Both the position numbers and the translations under genes were made by a program. A stretch of DNA of 64,000 nucleotides from Taibaiella sp. (lineage in GTDB: Bacteria > Bacteroidota > Bacteroidia > Chitinophagales > Chitinophagaceae), in NCBI GenBank assembly GCA_019638495.1, contig JAHBTQ010000002.1, positions 806,001-870,000 of the forward strand. The letters run 5' to 3'. Below the pieces are notes generated by a model. That model worked only from the letters and a program-made list of their open reading frames with translations, ran no database searches and had not been told where the DNA came from. Of the stretch, positions 8,533 to 16,690 are shown piece by piece. The first letter of the stretch is position 1, and every line of letters starts with the position of its first letter.

Positions 8533-8862
8533 TTAATTCCCGATATACTCAAAATTGGTATTCATCCACGTCCGCAGCACCACCATGCTACGCGCACTCT
8601 TCCTGCTGCTATCAGCATAGATATACAGCGAATTTTTTCGTGGAGATATCAGCGGCAGTCTCCCATACGTATACAGTATAGCCAGCGTGCTGTCACCGGT
8701 CGTGTTATACACATAGTGGCTCATCAGGTCACCACGCTTGTAGTTCTGGCCGTTCACAGTCACATAACCGCTGCTTCCATACGCCAGCGTCACACTGTCC
8801 GTCTGTGCCATAGCACCACCACAGATCAGCACCATCATCAAAAGAAAAATCAAACGTTTCAT
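8533..8862 (-). CDS. Secreted small protein
   Basis: The ATG at 8862 gives 109 residues with a strong signal peptide (MKRLIFLLMMVLICGGAMAQ). An upstream start at 8949 would translate the GCCGAATTG-type repeat and is rejected. The mature protein is beta-rich (SSGYVTVNGQNYKRGD, LAILYTYGRLPL). It lies between neck genes, again pairing a Sec signal with a virion-gene neighbourhood. Confidence 0.65.
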   Translation of the reverse strand: MKRLIFLLMMVLICGGAMAQTDSVTLAYGSSGYVTVNGQNYKRGDLMSHYVYNTTGDSTLAILYTYGRLPLISPRKNSLYIYADSSRKSARSMVVLRTWMNTNFEYIGN

Positions 8863-8917
8863 AAAATCTTTTTTATACAACCCGTCGGCATTGTCAAATT
8901 GCCGAATTGTCAAATTG

Positions 8918-9793
8918 TCAAATTGAATAAACCGGCACCGTAGCATCAAACGTCACCACGTTACCCACCTGGAAACCACCATACATGCTGTTGTCAAACG
9001 TTCCCGCAGCATATGGCTCATTCTGTATCGCAGCAGCGTCTATCATAAACGTCGTCAGCGGAGCTATACCCACCACACTCGTCAGGTACGGTATCGTCAG
9101 CGTTGCATACTTCGGTGCCACCTCAGTCCAGTTACCCGGAGTAAACACCACATCCGCATTCTGCGTCGTGCACCTGTATCCCTTCCCGTAGTAGTTCACA
9201 TAGCTGCCCACCAGGTAGGTAGTGCCACTCGTCCACAACCCATATCCATCGTTGTTCAGCGCATACTGCAGCGCTATCACATCACCATTATTCAGCGTCT
9301 GTGTGCTGCCATCAGGCGTCACCACTATCTGCGCAGTTATGCTAGCCTGCTTCCATCCCATTATCACCTTGCCCGGCACACTCGGCAGCTCATAGTAGCC
9401 CAGTATAAACGTTATGTGCCCCACAGTCTCATCAGCACGGCTCTGCCCTTTCTGTATTATGTACGTCAGCTCCTGGCCACCCACATCAGTGCACGTCACC
9501 AGGTGCCCCTTAAACGTTATCAGGTTGCCATTACTGTCCCGCGTCACATATCCCGCGTCTGTCAGCTCAGCCTCACTCACACTGCAGTACACCTTTTTCG
9601 TGTTCGCAGTTATGTAGGTTAGCCCACCACTACCCGGCTCACTCACATCCCATTGCACCTTACTCTGGTAGCCCTTCACCGTCACAGCAGATCCTCCCGG
9701 TGGCTGAAATGTCAGCGGAATAGCAAAGTCACGCGTCGTTATCCGGCGCACGTCCCTTGCCACTCTCGCTGTCATGTCAGTATCAAAAGCCAT
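8918..9793 (-). CDS. Putative head-tail joining protein with chitin-binding-like module
   Basis: 291 residues. The N-terminal about 130 residues lie where lambda encodes FII-type joining proteins and look beta-rich. Around residues 210-245 there is a CBM5/12-like pattern: LWTSGTTYLVGSYVNYYGKG, then YRC and a final NWTEV (W..G..Y..G..V.Y.G..Y.C.....P..W). Such modules bind polysaccharide in secreted chitinases and occur in phage structural proteins. The joining role is inferred from position; the carbohydrate-binding pattern is visible in the sequence. Confidence 0.55.
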   Translation of the reverse strand: MAFDTDMTARVARDVRRITTRDFAIPLTFQPPGGSAVTVKGYQSKVQWDVSEPGSGGLTYITANTKKVYCSVSEAELTDAGYVTRDSNGNLITFKGHLVTCTDVGGQELTYIIQKGQSRADETVGHITFILGYYELPSVPGKVIMGWKQASITAQIVVTPDGSTQTLNNGDVIALQYALNNDGYGLWTSGTTYLVGSYVNYYGKGYRCTTQNADVVFTPGNWTEVAPKYATLTIPYLTSVVGIAPLTTFMIDAAAIQNEPYAAGTFDNSMYGGFQVGNVVTFDATVPVYSI

Positions 9794-9796
9794 ATG

Positions 9797-10309
9797 CTAC
9801 TTTGCGTTGTTCAGCAATTCCAGCAGCTGCACCTTTGTAGCACTCGCCGGGTATTCTATCTGCTTAGCGCTCAGTATTTCCCCCAGCTGCGCCTTCGTCA
9901 TGCTTTCATAGTTCACTTCAGTCTCCTCCGCAGGCAGCTCTTCAGCCTCCGGTTGCTCCTCGCTCTGGTGCTCACCACCATCCGTGATAGCCTCGCTCTC
10001 CGCTCCACGCTCTCCGCTCTCACTTTCCCCTCCGCTCTCCGCTCCACGCTCTCCGCTCTCAGTTTGCTCCACGCTCTCCGCAGCCTGTTCACCAGCGCCC
10101 TCGCTGCCTACTGCCACTGCTTCCTGCTCCTCAGTCTGCACGCTCTCCGCTCCACGCTTCACGCTCTTAGTTTCCTCTATTGCCTGCGTCTGCACCAGGC
10201 CATAGATAGTGTTCGGTTCAAACGCACTTTCATCATGCGTCTCGCCCTTCAGCAATATTTTACCCTTTTTGCCGGTTACCAGCTTCGCTTTGATCTTGTA
10301 CTGCTTCAT
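9797..10309 (-). CDS. Low-complexity linker protein with C-terminal HeH/SAP-like domain
   Basis: 170 residues. A short N-terminal beta domain is followed by an acidic central region (about 55-125) made of repeats such as ESGERGAES. These arise from the GAGAGCGGAGAGCG-type DNA repeat. The last 35 residues (YESMTKAQLGEIL...YPASATKVQLLELL) form a helix-extension-helix motif like those in small phage head genes downstream of the capsid. Its position directly after the capsid matches lambda FI. Repeat invasion appears to have lengthened the linker. Confidence 0.65.
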   Translation of the reverse strand: MKQYKIKAKLVTGKKGKILLKGETHDESAFEPNTIYGLVQTQAIEETKSVKRGAESVQTEEQEAVAVGSEGAGEQAAESVEQTESGERGAESGGESESGERGAESEAITDGGEHQSEEQPEAEELPAEETEVNYESMTKAQLGEILSAKQIEYPASATKVQLLELLNNAK

Positions 10310-10367
10310 AAAAAATGAAATTTTGGTTTAAACATGAGTAAATCCCCTTCTGAGATTTGGGGTATTG

Positions 10368-10399
10368 AAAAAAGCGCCGCGCTTTCCGCCCGGCGCTTT
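10368..10399 (-). terminator. Intrinsic terminator or attenuator after capsid gene
   Basis: AAAGCGCCG pairs with CGGCGCTTT (9 bp) and is followed on the minus strand by TTTTTT. It lies between the capsid gene and the HeH-domain gene, where partial termination would raise capsid relative to downstream products. Confidence 0.75.
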
Positions 10400-10492
10400 C
10401 CCGATTATTATCTATTTATTTTCTGCAAAGCAGGCCGTCGCTCTCGCTCTGGCGTAGCCACCGCTCCCGCTCTGGCGCTGCGCAGCAGCGCA

Positions 10493-11629
10493 CTACTCAC
10501 CCATTACCTTCGCCGTAAACACCTCGTCTACGCAGCGCAGTATCGGCATGCCCACAGCCTTCAGGTTGCCCATCCAGGTCGTGTTCTGCTGATCGGGGAA
10601 GTCATACGCAAAGAATCGGCCGTTGTTTATCTGCTCACCGGCGTTCGTCGTGTTCATCATCTGGTTAGGCAGCTTCGGCACCCATCCGCTACCAAATAGC
10701 TGGCGCTCCTTACGTGGCTTCAGCACTATGTTGTATGGCAGAATGTACGGTGTAGACGTGTTGTCCGTAGCGCTCACAGTCAGCTCACCGGCTATCGTCT
10801 GTATCACACCCGCACGCTGCGCCTCAGTGCTTGCAGTGTAGAATTGGTTGTACACAAAGATGTTCACCAGGTACGGACCCGCACTCACCTGTCCCATAAA
10901 CGTGCTGCCATCATCCTTCAGCTCAGGCATCGTCAGTGCCGTAAGCTCGTTCCACAGCTTCTGTGCACGGCTCAGCACTATAGGGTTCTTCAGGAAGGCA
11001 GAATATGCGCTGCTACCCATCAGGCAGTCAATGCTGTTACCACCTATCTTGCCATACGTGCGCAGGAAGTTACCACCCTGCTCCATCACGGCAAACGGAT
11101 CTACACTCGCATTATCCCAGTAGTTACCCGACCCCAGGTCAATGATAGACTGTTCCCAGCGGTTGAAGTTGATATCGTCCATGTTCGGAGCGCTCACCAC
11201 ACCAGTCTGGTATATCTGCGCAGCCATGTATTCCCAGCGACGCTCTATCATCTCCTCCATTATGGCATACATCTCCATCACCTCATCCAGCAGGTCATCC
11301 ATCGCACTTTCGGCAGGGTTGTTAGTGCCAAAAGCCGGCATGTAACCTATCAGCTGCATGATGTTGAATGCCAGGTGGAAGTAAGGAGGCTGCTCTATCT
11401 TCTGAGTAAAGCCATTACCCTTTATTACCTGTGGGCTCGCACCACGCAGCACAGGGCTCGCCATGCGCTCGCTGAAACGTCGTGTCTGCCACTGCAGATA
11501 GTCCGTGTCACGGTGCACCTGCGCAAAACCACCCGTTAGGTATGTCGTCATCGGTGGCTTTATGCTCAGCGCACCTATAATATCCTGCGTAAAGAGCGCC
11601 CTCGCCTGCGAAACTGGTACCTCTGCCAT
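10493..11629 (-). CDS. Major capsid protein (lambda gpE family)
   Basis: 378 residues, close to the usual length of the lambda E family (about 340). It follows the S49 protease and decoration genes exactly as in lambda (C, D, E). Supporting features are the early segment PPMTTYLTGGF, the central helical region (AMDDLLDEVMEMYAIMEEMIERR cut across 130-155) and the late segment NTTWMGNLKAVGMPILRC. It forms the icosahedral shell. It is followed by an intrinsic terminator, as expected for a highly expressed gene. Confidence 0.85.
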   Translation of the reverse strand: MAEVPVSQARALFTQDIIGALSIKPPMTTYLTGGFAQVHRDTDYLQWQTRRFSERMASPVLRGASPQVIKGNGFTQKIEQPPYFHLAFNIMQLIGYMPAFGTNNPAESAMDDLLDEVMEMYAIMEEMIERRWEYMAAQIYQTGVVSAPNMDDINFNRWEQSIIDLGSGNYWDNASVDPFAVMEQGGNFLRTYGKIGGNSIDCLMGSSAYSAFLKNPIVLSRAQKLWNELTALTMPELKDDGSTFMGQVSAGPYLVNIFVYNQFYTASTEAQRAGVIQTIAGELTVSATDNTSTPYILPYNIVLKPRKERQLFGSGWVPKLPNQMMNTTNAGEQINNGRFFAYDFPDQQNTTWMGNLKAVGMPILRCVDEVFTAKVMGE

Positions 11630-11716
11630 CTCTTCTCAGTTTTATTGTTTTTTTTGTTGTTTTTTCTTCGTCACAGCACACCGGCCATTGCCGAATTGCC
11701 GAATTGTCACATTCCC

Positions 11717-12154
11717 TTACGCGCTCGCCTGCGTATCCAGGTACGTCTGGTCGTTCGCGTTAATGAAGTACACACCGCACTTAGCCAGTATATCACCTAT
11801 CGTGCCCAGGAATGTGCTGTTATCACTGATCGCAGTGTTCAGCGTGTCGCTGCCACCCAGCCCCAGAAACAGGTCATCCAGTTGCACAAAGCCACCACGA
11901 ATGAACGTTACCGTAGCACTGTCGCCATCAGCTATCACCACCTTCTGCGCCAGCACACCCACCGGTATCTGGCTACCATCCGTCGCACTCGATACCTGCG
12001 GATACACATTTGTAGTTGTAGCCTCCACACGGCCCAGCACACGACCCGGTTGCAGGGTCATCGTAGATCCGGTGCTGTTCGTAATTATCGCAGTAGTTGT
12101 CACCGGTGTGCCAAACAGTATTAACTGCGATATGTTATAATTCCTTGTCAGCAT
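11717..12154 (-). CDS. Head decoration protein (lambda gpD-like)
   Basis: 145 residues, beta-rich, with the sequence GSQIPVGVLAQKVVIADGDS that resembles the strand pairing of gpD-type decoration proteins. Its position between protease and capsid matches lambda D. It would bind the expanded capsid and stabilise it. A GCCGAATTG-type repeat occupies the gap to the capsid gene. Confidence 0.75.
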   Translation of the reverse strand: MLTRNYNISQLILFGTPVTTTAIITNSTGSTMTLQPGRVLGRVEATTTNVYPQVSSATDGSQIPVGVLAQKVVIADGDSATVTFIRGGFVQLDDLFLGLGGSDTLNTAISDNSTFLGTIGDILAKCGVYFINANDQTYLDTQASA

Positions 12155-12206
12155 GACTCTGATTTTTTATATTGTTTACTTATTCATTTACACTTACCCG
12201 CATTCA

Positions 12207-12241
12207 CCTCCCTCTCCCACAGGAGAGGGCCGGGGAGAGGT
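12207..12241. repeat. Palindromic dispersed repeat (CCTCTCCC...GGAGAGGGCCGGGGAGAGG family)
   Basis: The unit contains CCCTCTCCC and GGAGAGGGCCGGGGAGAGG and recurs at 27384-27419. Two related, shorter texts lie near 17907-17930 and 21040-21075. The halves can form a hairpin. All copies sit in gene gaps. Confidence 0.75.
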
Positions 12242-12244
12242 CAC

Positions 12245-13585
12245 CTACTTCCAGCCATTACGCTGCGCCAGGCGCTCCACACGCGTCTTTCCGGCCTCAG
12301 TACGCTTCGGCTCCTTCGGCTCCTCAGCACCCTTCTCAGGGTTCTCAGTCGCTACCGCCTCAGTCGCTACCGTCTTGTTAGAACCCTGCATACCCTCCAG
12401 CGTCTTCTGGTTCATGGTCTTCTCCCACATCTCAGCACGGAAAGTCTCAGTGATCGGCTCACCGCTCTTTATCAGCTTCATGGTAGTCTCCATATCCACC
12501 TTGCCATAGGTCAGCGCAGCAGTCACACGCTCGCGCTCCGCAGCCACACCCTCTTTCACTGCCGCCTCATATGCCGCTGGGTGCTGATTCTTCAGCTCCT
12601 GTAAAGTCATACCTTCCATTTTTGCTTCTTTTTTTATGGTCAAAATTGTTTTGCTCTTTTTGTTACCCTTCAGGCCCTCCTCTATCAGGCCCTCCATATC
12701 AGCCATGCCATCCGTCAGCCCATATTCCTGCGCCTTATCAGCCAGGTACGTCTTGCCCGTCAGCACATTCTCCTTATCAGTCTTCAGCCGCTCACCACGG
12801 TTAGCCTTCACAGCACCCGTAAACACATTGTTCATCGGGTCCAGCGTCTGTTGCACCAGCAGTCGGCCATCACCCTTTACAGCCTCGCTGAATTCCTTGT
12901 TTTTGTCCACACTCTCAGTAGCATAGTAGTCACGCACCACTATACCCATATCCTCCTGGTACTTGCTCCGGTCCACCAGGCTACACATAGTACCTATGCT
13001 GCCCGTTATGTCCGTAGCGCTACTCGTAAATATCTCATCACAGCCACTCGCTATCCACATACCCGCACTGCATATCATACCACCATTCAGTGCCACAGTA
13101 CGCTTACCATACACAGCGCTTGCACTACGTATTATGTCAGCAAATGCCTGTGTGCCATCCACGGTACCACCCGGCGTGTCCATGTCCAGCAATATCATGT
13201 TTACGCTCTTAGTCCTTGCCGCTGCTGTCACCAGGCTGCGCATCTTGCCCGTCCCAAACCATCCGCAGAAGTCCGCCTTCATCAGCGCACCCTGCACCGG
13301 TATCACCGCCACCTTAGCACCGTCAAAGCCCTTAAACTCTGCCATCTGCCTCGTGTTCTCCGGTGCCAGCACCACATCCTTACCAAGACTTGAAAAGAAC
13401 TTATGTGTAGCCTTTACTCCCGCAGCATCATCATCCTCATCATCCTCCAGGGCATTTATACCACGCCAGTTCCACGTCATTTCACCACGCTTCACACGCT
13501 CCCACAGTTCCAGCATATGCGCCGCCGCTTGTGGTTCCACCAGCCACGGTTTGTTATAAATTGCTAGTCCTGTCCTGATATCCAT
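12245..13585 (-). CDS. S49-family head maturation protease with C-terminal scaffold (lambda C/Nu3-like)
   Basis: 446 residues. Residues about 90-300 form the SppA/ClpP-type serine protease. The nucleophile Ser173 is in ICSAGMWIAS, the oxyanion Gly pair is in DTPGGTVDG (about 136-144), and a likely Lys base is in SKYQEDMG (about 208). From Met323 (ATG at 12619, preceded by an A-rich stretch) the rest looks like a helical scaffold: MEGMTLQELKN..., then a Glu/Lys-rich tail. In lambda the scaffold Nu3 is translated from an internal start of gene C; the same arrangement is likely here. It cleaves portal and scaffold during head assembly. Confidence 0.85.
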   Translation of the reverse strand: MDIRTGLAIYNKPWLVEPQAAAHMLELWERVKRGEMTWNWRGINALEDDEDDDAAGVKATHKFFSSLGKDVVLAPENTRQMAEFKGFDGAKVAVIPVQGALMKADFCGWFGTGKMRSLVTAAARTKSVNMILLDMDTPGGTVDGTQAFADIIRSASAVYGKRTVALNGGMICSAGMWIASGCDEIFTSSATDITGSIGTMCSLVDRSKYQEDMGIVVRDYYATESVDKNKEFSEAVKGDGRLLVQQTLDPMNNVFTGAVKANRGERLKTDKENVLTGKTYLADKAQEYGLTDGMADMEGLIEEGLKGNKKSKTILTIKKEAKMEGMTLQELKNQHPAAYEAAVKEGVAAERERVTAALTYGKVDMETTMKLIKSGEPITETFRAEMWEKTMNQKTLEGMQGSNKTVATEAVATENPEKGAEEPKEPKRTEAGKTRVERLAQRNGWK

Positions 13586-13647
13586 TGCTACACTATGTCA
13601 CAAAAACTTTACAGATATAAAAGTACCCGCACCCTTTCCCTATGGTT

Positions 13648-13655
13648 TATTTTTG
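13648..13655 (+). promoter_or_regulatory. Candidate -7 promoter box
   Basis: TATTTTTG fits the Bacteroidota -7 consensus TAnnTTTG and lies 37 bases before the ATG of the plus-strand regulator gene. No clear -33 element was seen. Confidence 0.45.
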
Positions 13656-13691
13656 TAAGTAATTTCTAATCTTTTTACAGGTAAATATTTT

Positions 13692-13913
13692 ATGAGAACC
13701 CAGGACACAGCGCAGCAGCAAGAACAGCAGGGAGGGGATGACCTCACCACTATTTACATCACCAACGTAACGCCCTCCATGAAGGAGAAGTTACAAGCCA
13801 TGGCAAAAGAAGAAATGACCACCCTGGCACCAATGGTAAAGAAGATCCTACGACGCGCCATCAAAAACTATGACGCCACAGGAGACTTCTTCCACGCCCT
13901 CCCATCACGCTAA
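13692..13913 (+). CDS. Small ribbon-helix-helix-like regulator on the strand opposite the late operon
   Basis: 73 residues. After a Gln-rich start, the core TIYITNVTPSMKEKLQAMAKE (strand, helix) and the following helix (LAPMVKKILRRAIKNY) match the layout of MetJ/Arc/CopG-type DNA-binding proteins. It is the only gene read on the plus strand between the integrase and the immunity region, and it has its own candidate promoter. It lies between portal and protease genes. It may repress late transcription or act in lysogeny; the target is unknown. Confidence 0.65.
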   Translation: MRTQDTAQQQEQQGGDDLTTIYITNVTPSMKEKLQAMAKEEMTTLAPMVKKILRRAIKNYDATGDFFHALPSR

Positions 13914-13943
13914 AAAACAAACGGCAGGCGTGGGCCTGCCGTT
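13914..13943 (-). terminator. Intrinsic terminator after portal gene
   Basis: A perfect 10-bp hairpin (AACGGCAGGC / GCCTGCCGTT, loop GTGG) is followed on the minus strand by TGTTTTTTAG. It would end transcripts coming from the portal gene and also lies just after the plus-strand regulator, so it may serve both directions. Confidence 0.8.
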
Positions 13944-13990
13944 CTCTATCACCATAATTCTGTGCTCATGCTCACATGGGCATTGCACCC

Positions 13991-15748
13991 CTATTCACCC
14001 TGCTCATCATCACCTTCCTCACGCTCACCGCTCCCTTTCCCGCTCTTATCTTCTCCGCTCTCATCATCGCTCTCCGCTCCACGCTCTCCGCTCTCCGCTC
14101 TCTCAATCCCGTGTTCCTCACAGTACTCCATCTCCTCCTCATACTGCTCTATCGCATTGCGGAAGTCGTTACTGCTATGGCGCTCCATCGCATCCTCCAC
14201 AGTTATCAGCGGCACATTCACACTATCAGCACCCAGCAGCGCACGCGTAGCATCCACCTCCTTCTTCTCATCAATGTTCGGCACCCTGTCACCTATCCAC
14301 TTCGCATTCGTGTATGCCGCCAGCACCCACACATCATTCCGCCTGAATGCCTCCAGGAAGCCCGGAGCCTGCACCCTGTTCATCAGCACACCACATAGCA
14401 TAAACACACTATACACCGTCTGGTATGGCCCCTGTATACGGCTCTCACGCTGCACCTCCAGCGTATGCTCCCAGTCCTTTATTGCCGCACGGCTCGCACT
14501 ATAGTTGCTGCCAAACTTCATCAGCGCCACCTCTATAGGTATGTTCAGCGCCGCAAAGATGATCGCCATATTCGGCTCATAAAAATCCTTAAACGCAGCC
14601 TCCTGAGCCGGTGTGGTAGCATTCACCTTCGCACCCGGTGGCAGGTTTATCGCCTGCCTGCCCGTCGTCGCTGCAAACGTGTCCGCCAACTTCTGTCCCG
14701 CTATATCCACCGGTATATCACTACCCTGCTGCGTAGTCGGCAGCCCAAAGCCCCTCGCCAGGTTACTCTCCAGCGGGTTCGTACCCACACTACCCAGCTC
14801 ATGCTCTATACTAAAGGCAATCTTCGCACGCTCCACAGCACCCTCTACCGTCGCCTCCTTATACATCTCCAGCTGCTTCGTAGTCTCCATGCACACAGCT
14901 ATCAGCGGTATCCCACGAATGTCATCCAGCCGGTACCTTATACCGTAGTACATAAACGCACGCACATTCCCAAACTGGTCCCTCGCAGGTATCCGCTCAT
15001 ACTTCAGCGCATCCGCAGGGCTCGCATACAATCCACTCCCACGATACACATAGTAAGCCACGTGCTCACCCCTGTCGTTAAACTCTATACCATGCCTCAC
15101 CCTGTTACCCGTCTCCGGGTTCCGCATACCCATGCTCGTACCCACACCGCTAAACAGTGGGCTCCGCACATGCGCACCATCCTTCAGGTCTATCTTCGGC
15201 ATCCCGTTCTCTATGTTTATGATCCATAGCACATCACCACCCAGCAGCGCATTCTTCTCAGCCTCCCACATTATCTTCTGCAGGTTCACCATGTTGCTCC
15301 AGCTACACCAGTTGTTCGCAGCATACAGCTTCCACAGCCCCTCCATTTGCTTGCTGAAGACCTGCTTATCTATCCCTATACCCATAGACGCCAGCACATC
15401 CTCATCCGGCTCCGCACGCAGCTTCAGGCCCTTACCCACAGCCCAGGTCACCCACCTGTTTATACCTATCTGCACTATCTCACTCTCTATTAGCAGTTGC
15501 CAGCTACGCATCCGCAGCGCATCATGGTCCAGCGTATACCGGTTTATCGGGCCCATGCCACCGGCACTCTTCTCCCCGTCAAACCATTTCCACACCACCC
15601 TGCTCGCACGCGCATAGCCCCCACCATACGCACCCCAGCCCATAGCCGATGGTACAGGCGTCATACGCGTCTGCTCCCCCGTCTTCACAGGTGGCTCCTC
15701 CTTTTTCTTACCCCGCAGCGCATTCCACGCATCACCCAGTCTGCTCAT
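13991..15748 (-). CDS. Portal protein (lambda gpB family)
   Basis: 585 residues, similar in length to lambda gpB (533). It has family-type segments: the WVTWAVGKGLKLRAEPDED region, the EAEKNALLGGDVLWII strand region, GIPLIAVCMETTKQLEMYKE, and FYEPNMAIIFAALNIPIEVALMKFGSNYSASRAA, broken here into parts. It forms the ring through which DNA enters and leaves. Protease follows and a gpW-like gene precedes it, as in lambda. The last 40 residues are acidic ESGERGAES-type repeats derived from the GAGAGCGGAGAGCG DNA repeat. Confidence 0.88.
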   Translation of the reverse strand: MSRLGDAWNALRGKKKEEPPVKTGEQTRMTPVPSAMGWGAYGGGYARASRVVWKWFDGEKSAGGMGPINRYTLDHDALRMRSWQLLIESEIVQIGINRWVTWAVGKGLKLRAEPDEDVLASMGIGIDKQVFSKQMEGLWKLYAANNWCSWSNMVNLQKIMWEAEKNALLGGDVLWIINIENGMPKIDLKDGAHVRSPLFSGVGTSMGMRNPETGNRVRHGIEFNDRGEHVAYYVYRGSGLYASPADALKYERIPARDQFGNVRAFMYYGIRYRLDDIRGIPLIAVCMETTKQLEMYKEATVEGAVERAKIAFSIEHELGSVGTNPLESNLARGFGLPTTQQGSDIPVDIAGQKLADTFAATTGRQAINLPPGAKVNATTPAQEAAFKDFYEPNMAIIFAALNIPIEVALMKFGSNYSASRAAIKDWEHTLEVQRESRIQGPYQTVYSVFMLCGVLMNRVQAPGFLEAFRRNDVWVLAAYTNAKWIGDRVPNIDEKKEVDATRALLGADSVNVPLITVEDAMERHSSNDFRNAIEQYEEEMEYCEEHGIERAESGERGAESDDESGEDKSGKGSGEREEGDDEQGE

Positions 15749-15792
15749 CTCAAAAGCGTTTAAGTATCATTCCGGCCCAAATTCCCCCATTC

Positions 15793-16122
15793 CTACGGCA
15801 TCACCGGGAAATAATTGGTAAAATTTTTGCTGTCTATCAGCCTCACCACACGGTTATTCATGCCAGGCATCTGCAAATACAGTTGCTGCAGCGCCATCAG
15901 ACCCTTTATGCTCGCCACTATCGCATTCACATCCTTATATATCACACGCGTCTTCGTCTGCCCGTTGTCAAACGAATACTCCTGCATATCACTATTCAGC
16001 GCAGCAGCAGCAGCAGCCTCCAGCAGTGTGTCGATCACACCCTGTATCGCCGCTATCTTCGCTCGCGCAGTCGTGGCCGTCATCACACGCTCCACACAGT
16101 TACTATCAAACCATATTATCAT
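15793..16122 (-). CDS. gpW-like head-tail joining protein
   Basis: 109 residues. An N-terminal helix (RAKIAAIQGVIDTLLEAAAAA) is followed by a short beta hairpin (EYSFDNGQTKTRVIYKDV) and a second helix (VNAIVASIKGLMALQQLYLQ). The helix-hairpin-helix-like order and the position directly before the portal match lambda W. Product length is about 40 residues above W. The role is to seal the portal before tail joining. Confidence 0.65.
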   Translation of the reverse strand: MIIWFDSNCVERVMTATTARAKIAAIQGVIDTLLEAAAAAALNSDMQEYSFDNGQTKTRVIYKDVNAIVASIKGLMALQQLYLQMPGMNNRVVRLIDSKNFTNYFPVMP

Positions 16123-16655
16123 ATCGTCTTTATTTTTTCAGCCTTCGCACTTGTCATAGATGTTGTTACCAGCACCGGAGTATAAGACCCCGGCACTATC
16201 GCATTCAATCCCGTAGCTATCAGGTTCAGGTTATTGTTTATCGCCGTCTGCTGCGCACTCCATGCCGCCTTCAGCTCTGTATACTTCACCAGCCAGTTCA
16301 CATACTCCGCCGGCTCATCACTATCACCCACCAGCACCTCACCATTCGCCCTCAGCCATATGTTAAACACAAAATTTCCGCTAGCATCCGTCGCAAACAG
16401 CCTCACCTCACCCGTTTCAGCCTTCGCCTGCTCCGGTAGACCATTACCATTATAGTAACCCACCACCGCACGCTTACCCATCTGCTCAGTACCCACATAT
16501 ACACCCGTCATTCCCTTCACCGGAGCGCTATCAATGCCAAAAGGTGCAGCCTGTGGCACCTCACGCACATCACCCGGCCCAAACACAGCCACCTTCACCT
16601 TCCGCAGCACACCCTTCGCAGAACTCAGAAAATTCCCTATATAGTTATCAGCCAT
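16119..16655 (-). CDS. Baseplate spike protein (Mu gp45 / P2 gpV-like)
   Basis: 178 residues. The core has an OB-like start (REVPQAAPFGIDSAPVKG), a turn-rich middle (VYVGTEQMGKRAVVGYYNG) and a strand stack (GEVRLFATDASGNFVFNIWL then RANGEVLVG), matching Mu gp45-type spikes. It overlaps the next gene by four bases. The gpP-like hub gene precedes it, matching the Mu order P-45. It would form the membrane-puncturing tip. Confidence 0.75.
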   Translation of the reverse strand: MADNYIGNFLSSAKGVLRKVKVAVFGPGDVREVPQAAPFGIDSAPVKGMTGVYVGTEQMGKRAVVGYYNGNGLPEQAKAETGEVRLFATDASGNFVFNIWLRANGEVLVGDSDEPAEYVNWLVKYTELKAAWSAQQTAINNNLNLIATGLNAIVPGSYTPVLVTTSMTSAKAEKIKTI

Positions 16656-16690
16656 CTCCTCCTATTGTCATGCTGAGCCCCGTCGAAGCA

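Noticed and set aside
8863-8949. Longer N terminus of the secreted protein at 8533
   Set aside because: The extension translates a GCCGAATTG-type repeat and would hide the signal peptide that starts at 8862.
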